In this document: positions 8,901 to 12,795 of the stretch, one piece after another
How positions within the stretch are numbered: position 1 is the stretch's first letter
Layout: every line of letters begins with the position of its first letter
Origin: Bacteroidetes bacterium UBA4408
Lineage (GTDB): Bacteria; Bacteroidota; Bacteroidia; UBA4408
Assembly (NCBI GenBank): GCA_002389785.1
Contig: DGQS01000141.1
Span: 1-12,795, forward strand
Reading direction: 5' to 3'
Length of the DNA stretch: 12,795 nt
Notes under the pieces: model-generated
Database searches by the model: none
Told to the model about the DNA's origin: nothing
The model's input: only the letters and a program-made list of their open reading frames with translations
Position numbers and translations under genes: made by a program

Positions 8901-11900
8901 TCAGGTTCAGGATTTAAATTGGCATTTGATGCTACCGCCAATGGTGCTATTAACACTCCTGGGGTATATTTAATGTACAATTGTACTACTCCTGATCAAG
9001 GTCCATCTTCATCTGGTGTACTTGCATTTAAACAAGGTTCTTTCTGGCAAGGTTTGATTGATGCACCTGTATCAATCGTAATTTCTCAAAACGGATATGT
9101 ATCAGTATCCATCAACAATACATTAATATTTGACCATGTTGCACTTCCTCCGGCTGCGTTAACTTCATATTTGAATGCTAACAAAAGCAATTGGATTCAC
9201 ACCTTTACAGCTCGTACAGGAGGTTCAAACGAATTACATGCCATTGATGATTTAAATATTCGCTACAATACTTACGAATATAGTATTAACAGTACGAATG
9301 GTACAGATGGTACTTGGCAAACTAGTAATAAATTTACCGGTTTAGCTGCAGCTTCATACCCGGTTTGGGTGCGTAACCCGGCAAACATCAGCTGTAACGC
9401 AAACACCGGTACTGCTGTAGTTGGAACCAGCCCATCTCCTTCATCAGCAAATACAGTTGCTGCATTTGGATTTAATACCACTATTTGTGCAGGAAGTAGC
9501 ACAGACTTAACAACCGATATTGAAATCCCAGGAGCTACCTACTTGTGGGAATCGTCAAGCACAATAGGTGGACCCTACACTACTGCATCAGGTGTAAACA
9601 ATTTAGCAACTTATTCAACCGGACCTTTAAATGCTAGCACTTACTATAGAGTAACTTTTACTTGTCCAAGTTCAAGTCCTGTTACTTCAACTCCAGTTTT
9701 AGTTACAGCAAATGCCGGTTCAATTTCAGCAACCAATTCACCGCAAATGGTTAATTGCTTGGGTGATGCAGCTAATCTTACGGCAACTCCTGGATTAAAC
9801 ACAACCATAGTTTGGTACGATGTTGCAACGGGTGGTTCTCCTCTAGGATCAGGTAATTCAATATCTGTTACTCCTACAACACTACCGGCAACTTATTATG
9901 CCGAACCAACCACTACTGCTTATACCAATCAATATACAAACGGTGGTCAAAAAGTATTGTCCAATGGATTTGGTACTTCATCGTCTGGTACCGGCGTATC
10001 TACCCGATTTACAACGATTGCAAGTATTCGAGTTGACGCAATAAAGGTATTACCTACAAGTACAGGTACATTAACGGTTGTTTTACAAAACTCAGGCTCA
10101 TCTACAGTATTACAAACATTTTCAATGGCTGTGTCTGCAGCTCAGGTAGGTAATTTTATTAATGTACCGGTTAACTTTGCTATAGCTGGTTCAGGAAGTT
10201 TTCAATTAACTACTTCAGGTGTGCCTTGTACTTATTATAGTTCCGGATTCCCTGTAGGTGCTTATAGTGCTTCTTATATGTTTATGGGTGGAGTTATGAC
10301 CATTGTTGGATCTTCTTCTACTGAAACAGGAGCAACAAGCACCTCAGTATATGGTACTGCATTCGATTGGACAATTACTACTTCTTGTCCTTCAGGTTTA
10401 GCCGCTAGAATTCCTGTTGTTGTGAACGCAAATCCTGCTTTCTTTGTGTCAGTCACTCCGGCTACAACTGCAGCTTTATGCTCAGGAACCATACAAGCAT
10501 TAACTGCTTCAAGCCCTAATCCTTATTCAAGTTATACTTGGAGTCCTGTTACCAATTTATATGCTGATAATTTAGCAACTATACCTTTAACAATTACCGA
10601 TAATCAGGCAACCGTTTACTTTAAATCTATCACTGCCGGCAGCTCTTCGTATACAGTTTCAACCGCAGGAAGTGGTTGTACCAATACTGCAGGTGCTTCG
10701 GTAACAGTGGTAGCTTCACCGGTTGTTAGTGCAACAGCAACACCTAGTGTAATTGCTTCCGGTGCTAACTCACAGCTTAATGCAGGAGTAATTGCAACAA
10801 GCGCAAATAATTACACATTTACAGCATTGAATGGAAGTTTTACTCCTCTATCTGGTGGTACTTTAGCTTCAGTTACAACCACTGCCGATGAAGAAATGTC
10901 AACAGCCTTCAATATTGGATTTAACTTTGGTTTTGCCGGAACTACTTATTCTACTGTTCAGGCAGGCGCTAATGGAGTTTTATTGTTTGGTAGCGGAAAA
11001 ACAAATACTTTAACTAACAACCTTGCAACAACTACTGCTTCTCAAAGACCGGGTATTGCTCCATTATGGGACGATATCCAGTGCTCAAATGGTATTAAAT
11101 ACCAAGTATCGGGTACACCCGGAAGTCAAGTATTAACAGTAGAGTGGATAAATATGGAATGGAACTACCAGTCAAGTACTACCGTAATCTCATTCCAGGC
11201 TAAACTGTATGAAGGTACCAATGTAATTGAATTTGTGTATCGTGATGATGGTGCAGCTGTAAACTTAGGTTCAGCTTCAATCGGAATTATGGGAACCAAT
11301 TCATCAGATTTCATTTCCGTACAATCAACATCTGCTCTGCCTGCGACTAGTACTTCATCTTCACAGAATTCAATAGCCACTAAACCGGCAACAGGACAGG
11401 TGTATCGCTTTACTCCTCCAAATACAACCGCAGGTTATACATTTGATTGGTCGGCTAATCCAACCTTCCTAAGTGCAACAAATATTTACAATCCTGTTGC
11501 AACCGGAGTTACTTCAGATCAAACCTACTCAGTTACCGTTACTGATCCGGCAACATGTTCTACAGTTCAAACTGTAACTGTTACAACTATAACAGCACCT
11601 CCAAGTTGTCCTGCAACTGTAACACCCGACTTTAGTTGTAATTATTCAGCTAGTTTAAGTTGGGCAGCATCGGTTACTCCATTTACACTGGGATATTATG
11701 TGTATGTTGGAACTGACGGTGGTGGAACTACAACTCCTATCAGCTTAGTTAATGGTCAAGATGTTGGTTTAAGTACAAGTTTAGTATTACCGGCACTTCA
11801 ACCTTCAACAACTTATTATTATCAAATTCAACCGTACAATGCATTTGGGGCAAATGCAACATGTATAATTGGTACAATAAGTTCAGCAGCTGATGTTACA

Positions 11901-12795
11901 CAAACACCAACGCAATCACCTAGCTCGTATACCGAAACTATGGACAATAACGTAACACCACCTGCATTACCTTGTGGAATGACCTCTTCGAACGAAAACT
12001 TCCCGGCAGATGCATTTACCTGGTATACTGCAAGTGGAGCTGCAAATGCTCACGCAGGTACTCGTTATTTACGTATCGACAAAAATACCAACAACACTAC
12101 TGCTAAAGACGATTGGTTCTACAGTGCTCCAATGAATTTAACCGGTGGTAAATTGTACCGTATTTATTTCTGGCACCGCTTAGGTGCTGCAGGGTCTGAA
12201 AACTTTGAAGTTTTCTTAAGCAACAGCAACGATGCTGCAACCATGTTAACTACTTCAGCAGTATTTAACGGAGCAAGTAATTTGTTGACTTATAAACTGG
12301 ATTCCTCAGCAGATATTTTACCTCCATTCACAGGAGTATACTATTATGGTATTCACGCCAATGGTGCAGCTAACGGACAAAGCCTGTTTATGGATGATAT
12401 TCAGGTTAAACAAATACCAGTTGCAGCTATGGATCCTGCATCTTGTGTTACTATTCCTAGCTTGTACGACCAATTATTGGTACAGCCGGTTTACCAGGCT
12501 CAAGATTACAAGTTCAAAATTGAGAACCTTGCAAACAGCTTTAGCTATGAGTATACGCGTAACTTACCAATTCCTGATTTCCGCTTGAAGTGGGCACCGG
12601 GAGTAACCTACGATTTAACTTATGATGTATCGGTATCTTACAAAAAGAACAATGTATGGAGTCCATACGGACCATCTTGTCCGGTAACCATGGGTCCTTT
12701 CCCAACTACTCAATTACGTGGTGCATCTTGTGGAGCAACCCTCACCGATTTGTATACTCCATTGTACATTGATTCAGTAGGTGGAGCGAACGATT
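2910..12795 (+). CDS. Giant modular surface protein: beta-helix, Ig/PKD/SprB-like and jelly-roll domains (gene 3, C-terminus missing)
   Basis: One reading frame runs from the ATG at 2910 to the window edge without a stop: 3295 codons plus one base. Residues 1-42 are a long signal peptide cut at ANA/Q43. Modules in order: gene-2-like head 43-283; FN3-like A 295-401; jelly-roll (choice-of-anchor J type) 407-595; FN3-like B 605-711; parallel beta-helix 714-1550, closing with DDYDGQTR and DIGAD; Ig-like 1558-1661, 1661-1769 and 1769-1866; SprB-like repeat 1872-2163 split by a concanavalin-like domain; Ig-like 2174-2270; CHU_C-type Ig 2275-2505 with an insert; Ig-like 2515-2607; PKD-like 2608-2894 with an insert; FN3 2899-3004; second jelly-roll 3004-3171; ~95-residue repeats from 3179. 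No catalytic site is evident. By analogy with SprB and related T9SS adhesins it probably binds surfaces or polysaccharide outside the cell. A T9SS sorting domain is expected beyond the edge but not seen. Confidence 0.9.
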   Translation, partial: MKTIKNSNEVKRFITYRSARVSRWLVSYLVTIVMFITTAANAQSDIPCTGYNNDIVANGSGVNGSPNTGVSFPANGFDGAGYCLVSQGYTIGAATPTCFMPVSNTVTSLRTPALTYTLQGYGTSVLNNNNALTITSPSGTYTSPFPSTASLTLNTPASYGKLYFLVGSVVNNVSNTMNVTVTFTDATTQTFTGASFANWFSGSAATTAFYQFNRINPNNGGFLNVCTSGTYTSQPNMYEYSVNISPANYGKLVSSVAFTATSTSSTGTTPSSVNYLHIMAMGGIAPCTLPIDQPTALNLTSPSGTIVSGTFTAASSAPTGYLTVAYPGGSTPTAPVSGTDYVVGNSIGLGKVVGVGAASSFGATGLLPGITYDFYIYSYNSGSCATAYNTTSPLTGTITTSGVGATLLINPYGDGGFETGTTLALNNWQVTNSTPNAWTVGTVPTGFTNRSAYISNDGGTTWAYTNTASGTASHIYKDITFPAGQTEITLSFDWKALGETSSWDAIIVYTCPMSITPLAGSPNNTTANTATWTGGSPTALGSQLWNQGTNLQNFSICLPASFAGTTQRIVITWKNDNTSGTNPPAAIDNVTLVSNTPTAPANQATALNLTAISTSQINGSFTAATSAPVGYIVVRYPSGALTTPPATGTVYSVGNSLGLGTVVSVGAATSFNNTGLSGATTYDYYVYDYSNSTCAGIVYNTVSPLTASQTTNSCGTMSGTIPIGATAPASPNGFTSITAALAYINVNGLGAATTLELQTDYNPAGETYPITFPFNACVSSSRPLTIRPNASVVSPFVLTSASTAATIVFDGASYVTIDGRPGGTGSNKYIRIANTSSTAAAAGNAVHLKNDANNLLLTYLDLQASNLNPATNSATVPAVGAVPGVLAILSTTGIAGNDNNTVSFCDIHSVTASGNILNVGIFAVNATTLGSPANNDNNSILNNNIYDCFNANTATAGIDICAGNNNYTISNNSYYKSAAITFTYATAAITHRGFWITPGGSAVASSGYTISGNYIGGTAASCGGSAYTMLGAVTTVWHGMDISVGTLSVSSATNNTLQNIAFTSTSTSNPYFTGISIASGNVNVGLGAGTGNTIGSTTGNGSITLNNSTTSSSTSVAYGIRSVGGALLNINYNSVGSITINNGLISNTFVAIGILGGGTTSNTINNNTIGSTSTANSIQFTGVGAAATAMGLSGIFVSSGPTNSTINNNTIANLNNTYTGTSSTTALTVRGIDLAVGANTIDNNIIRNLTSASTIAGSGTTANICGIVMRSTTAPSTVTNNKIYSLKLTTTSTTTNTQITGIVWNPASSGTNLLARNFIHSFDVAYTTTTATAATFTGIDNGTGTSTMQNNMIRLGVNDAGASVTTPLVMRGFSIGTTSATNVFHNSVYIGGTGVTSTVSANHSAAFNRSAASGTLVLRNNIFANARANVATAQTNKHYVMRLGTATTGCDFDYNDYYAAAGNDNSFALNNVTGVTAYSSGWIAGDLNSYTGDPMFLVPNGNSTTVDLHINPTPQTVIEQGGVVAFTITDDYDGQTRNTLSPVDIGADAGNFTPLNPCSGPPASATSAFTNATPICGTGTKTLILSGFTVQPGYTYQWQESATGTLGSFVNVTTGTGGTTNSYTTATLSSSMYYQCEIGCSFGGGTIFSSTSQAVVNPIPTVTATPSTGTSVCSGSRVDLSASGASTYSWACNPGTAGYPGVSLFITPTNLQTVTSIPTSTLASNTSAPPSTISSLTWTYTVTGTSAAGCVAAPVNVVLNVITNPVVPNVLTYSSSPSSICGPGTPVTFTVNNNGTIGAGQWTYNWYDQAGTTLLQSTTNTAATDNYTPATAVANGNYVYTVKVTNSVCPSSYAIASPTYYVGYSSLNVVNNANCGNNGVINVYPEGQNNFTTWYSNDFSTGLLGAAFDASLGNLSVASGRCNITSQVNAQNGTLIIRNSAAINTNNLQVDFKLSTAPRGFAFNILGADGLAWSYAPDVYTATTLTPGTGGFNAESGSGSGFKLAFDATANGAINTPGVYLMYNCTTPDQGPSSSGVLAFKQGSFWQGLIDAPVSIVISQNGYVSVSINNTLIFDHVALPPAALTSYLNANKSNWIHTFTARTGGSNELHAIDDLNIRYNTYEYSINSTNGTDGTWQTSNKFTGLAAASYPVWVRNPANISCNANTGTAVVGTSPSPSSANTVAAFGFNTTICAGSSTDLTTDIEIPGATYLWESSSTIGGPYTTASGVNNLATYSTGPLNASTYYRVTFTCPSSSPVTSTPVLVTANAGSISATNSPQMVNCLGDAANLTATPGLNTTIVWYDVATGGSPLGSGNSISVTPTTLPATYYAEPTTTAYTNQYTNGGQKVLSNGFGTSSSGTGVSTRFTTIASIRVDAIKVLPTSTGTLTVVLQNSGSSTVLQTFSMAVSAAQVGNFINVPVNFAIAGSGSFQLTTSGVPCTYYSSGFPVGAYSASYMFMGGVMTIVGSSSTETGATSTSVYGTAFDWTITTSCPSGLAARIPVVVNANPAFFVSVTPATTAALCSGTIQALTASSPNPYSSYTWSPVTNLYADNLATIPLTITDNQATVYFKSITAGSSSYTVSTAGSGCTNTAGASVTVVASPVVSATATPSVIASGANSQLNAGVIATSANNYTFTALNGSFTPLSGGTLASVTTTADEEMSTAFNIGFNFGFAGTTYSTVQAGANGVLLFGSGKTNTLTNNLATTTASQRPGIAPLWDDIQCSNGIKYQVSGTPGSQVLTVEWINMEWNYQSSTTVISFQAKLYEGTNVIEFVYRDDGAAVNLGSASIGIMGTNSSDFISVQSTSALPATSTSSSQNSIATKPATGQVYRFTPPNTTAGYTFDWSANPTFLSATNIYNPVATGVTSDQTYSVTVTDPATCSTVQTVTVTTITAPPSCPATVTPDFSCNYSASLSWAASVTPFTLGYYVYVGTDGGGTTTPISLVNGQDVGLSTSLVLPALQPSTTYYYQIQPYNAFGANATCIIGTISSAADVTQTPTQSPSSYTETMDNNVTPPALPCGMTSSNENFPADAFTWYTASGAANAHAGTRYLRIDKNTNNTTAKDDWFYSAPMNLTGGKLYRIYFWHRLGAAGSENFEVFLSNSNDAATMLTTSAVFNGASNLLTYKLDSSADILPPFTGVYYYGIHANGAANGQSLFMDDIQVKQIPVAAMDPASCVTIPSLYDQLLVQPVYQAQDYKFKIENLANSFSYEYTRNLPIPDFRLKWAPGVTYDLTYDVSVSYKKNNVWSPYGPSCPVTMGPFPTTQLRGASCGATLTDLYTPLYIDSVGGAND
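3036..3758 (+). other. Gene 3 head module, paralogous to gene 2
   Basis: Residues 43-283 align over their full length with residues 21-253 of gene 2. Shared blocks include CTGYNNDIVANG, DGAGY, CFMPV, RTPALTYTLQ, NTPASYGKLY, VTFTDATTQTF, NWFSG and VNYLHIMAMGG. Synonymous and amino-acid differences are many, so the duplication is old rather than a recent copy. After this module gene 2 goes straight into a sorting domain, while gene 3 continues into its mosaic. Confidence 0.88.
3792..5042 (+). repeat. Two copies of an FN3-like module flanking a jelly-roll domain (gene 3)
   Basis: Residues 295-401 and 605-711 are copies of one another: TALNLT opens each, followed by GTFTAASSAPTGY versus GSFTAATSAPVGY, VVGNSIGLG versus SVGNSLGLG, and TYDFYIYSYNSGSCA versus TYDYYVYDYSNSTCA. 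The spacing from start to start is 310 residues. Between them, residues 407-595 carry the signature of a choice-of-anchor J / MAM-like jelly-roll: DGGFETG near the start, SFDWKALGETSSWD in the middle and AIDNVTLVS at the end. The FN3-like plus jelly-roll unit therefore appears to have been duplicated or flanked as a block. Confidence 0.8.
5049..7560 (+). repeat. Right-handed parallel beta-helix with regular asparagine-ladder repeats (gene 3)
   Basis: Residues 714-1550 read as a parallel beta-helix. An N-terminal cap region (FTSITAALAYI, PLTIRPNA, IVFDGASYVTIDG) leads into many short strands with Asn ladders. In the second half the ladder motif (V/I/L/M)xxNxxI recurs with first residues at 1164, 1206, 1241, 1278, 1314, 1348, 1383 and 1417, that is, steps of 42, 35, 37, 36, 34, 35 and 34 residues. 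The domain ends with DDYDGQTRN and VDIGAD, the usual closing motif of this class in Bacteroidota. No acidic catalytic triad typical of pectate lyases was recognised, so a structural or binding role is favoured. Confidence 0.82.
8523..9398 (+). other. SprB-like repeat interrupted by a concanavalin-like lectin domain (gene 3)
   Basis: Residues 1872-1894 (NANCGNNGVINVYPEG then TTW) look like the first half of a SprB repeat, and residues 2118-2163 (YEYSINSTNGTDGTWQTS, KFTGLAAASYPVWVRN, SC) like its second half. Between them, residues about 1895-2117 form a separate beta-sandwich that opens with YSNDFSTG, includes FAFNILGADGLAW and YVSVSINN and closes with ELHAIDDLNI, in the style of legume-lectin/LamG domains. 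Joining the two halves restores a repeat of normal length. Confidence 0.7.
9732..10424 (+). other. CHU_C-associated Ig-like domain with a nested beta domain (gene 3)
   Basis: Residues 2275-2336 match the CHU_C-associated Ig-like (Ig_7) pattern: NCLGDAANLTATPG, TIVWYDVATGGSPLGSG, then TYYAEPTTTA. The expected last strand, CPSGLAARIPVVVNA, appears only at residues 2493-2507. The intervening segment (about 2338-2491) is a different beta-rich module with FTTIASIRVDAIKV, TLTVVLQNSGSS and a closing YGTAFDWTI. I do not recognise its family. Confidence 0.65.
10731..11589 (+). other. PKD-like domain with a nested NIDO-like module (gene 3)
   Basis: Residues 2608-2632 (SATATPSVIASGANSQLNAG) and 2843-2894 (YTFDWSANPTFLS then TYSVTVTDPATC) look like the two halves of one PKD/Ig-like domain. 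Residues 2633-2842 form a complete insert: YTFTALNGSFTPLSGGT, IGFNFGFAGTTY, IAPLWDDIQ (Trp2720), VLTVEWINMEW, VIEFVYRDDG and a closing GQVYRFTPP. The order resembles extracellular NIDO-like modules common in secreted Bacteroidota proteins; that assignment is from memory of the pattern. Confidence 0.62.
12444..12795 (+). repeat. Start of a ~95-residue C-terminal repeat array (gene 3)
   Basis: One full unit runs from Cys3179 (CVTIPSLYDQLLVQPV, QDYKFKIEN, PDFRLKW, YDVSVSYKKN, PYGPSC, PTTQLRGA) and a second begins at Cys3274 with CGATLTDLYTPLYIDSVGGA, a step of 95 residues. In similar giant Bacteroidota proteins such units come in tandem shortly before the T9SS sorting domain, so the gene probably continues for several hundred codons beyond the window. 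Confidence 0.7.

Noticed and set aside
6884..11380. Minus-strand open frames inside gene 3
   Set aside because: They are antisense readings of low-complexity Thr/Val/Ala codons, without start context or domain signs.
2910..12795. Possible frameshift splitting the giant gene into several genes
   Set aside because: The same frame gives sensible domain sequence from end to end, with no stop codon found on reading it through.
1..12795. CRISPR array, tRNA, rRNA, insertion sequence or T9SS machinery genes
   Set aside because: No direct-repeat array, cloverleaf, transposase or Por/Gld/Spr component is visible; only T9SS cargo is present.

Overview
The window looks like chromosomal DNA from a gliding or particle-associated member of the Bacteroidota (Flavobacteriia, Sphingobacteriia or Chitinophagia type; the genus cannot be told). 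The evidence is two type IX secretion system (T9SS) type A C-terminal sorting domains, SprB-type and CHU_C-associated Ig-like repeats, signal peptides that all place Gln just after the cleavage site, AT-rich TAnnTTTG-type promoters and no Shine-Dalgarno sequences.

Layout. Positions 1-338 (minus strand) hold the start of a truncated gene for an exported sensor with two-component-regulator propeller repeats. It is divergent from gene 1 (438-1469, plus), a 343-aa secreted protein with a concanavalin-like beta-sandwich and a T9SS sorting domain. A 391-bp intergenic region follows. Gene 2 (1861-2892, plus) is another 343-aa T9SS cargo protein. Seventeen bases after it begins gene 3 (2910 to beyond 12795), one uninterrupted reading frame of at least 3295 codons that fills the rest of the window. 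Gene 3 encodes a giant modular cell-surface or secreted protein. Its N-terminal module is a paralogue of the whole mature part of gene 2. It is followed by FN3-like modules flanking a jelly-roll domain, a large parallel beta-helix, a chain of Ig/PKD/SprB-like domains with other domains inserted inside them, an FN3 module, a second jelly-roll and the start of a C-terminal array of about 95-residue repeats. The C-terminus is outside the window.

The most interesting non-coding signal is a 16-bp palindrome of the form CCCCTAA-NN-TTAGGGG, present three times: before gene 1 (383-398), before gene 2 (1782-1797) and in the gap between them (1544-1559). In all three a TTTTAKG-like block in the -33 position abuts it, and a TAnnTTTG-like -7 box lies 31.5-32.5 bp from its centre. 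This is the geometry of an activator bound next to the -33 box, so genes 1, 2 and probably 3 are proposed to form one small regulon. The adjacent sensor gene is an obvious but unproven candidate for the controlling system.

Together the window reads as a surface-adhesin locus: a sensor, a shared operator, two short T9SS cargo proteins and one giant mosaic adhesin-like protein. Domain calls come from reading the translated sequence by eye, without database searches.
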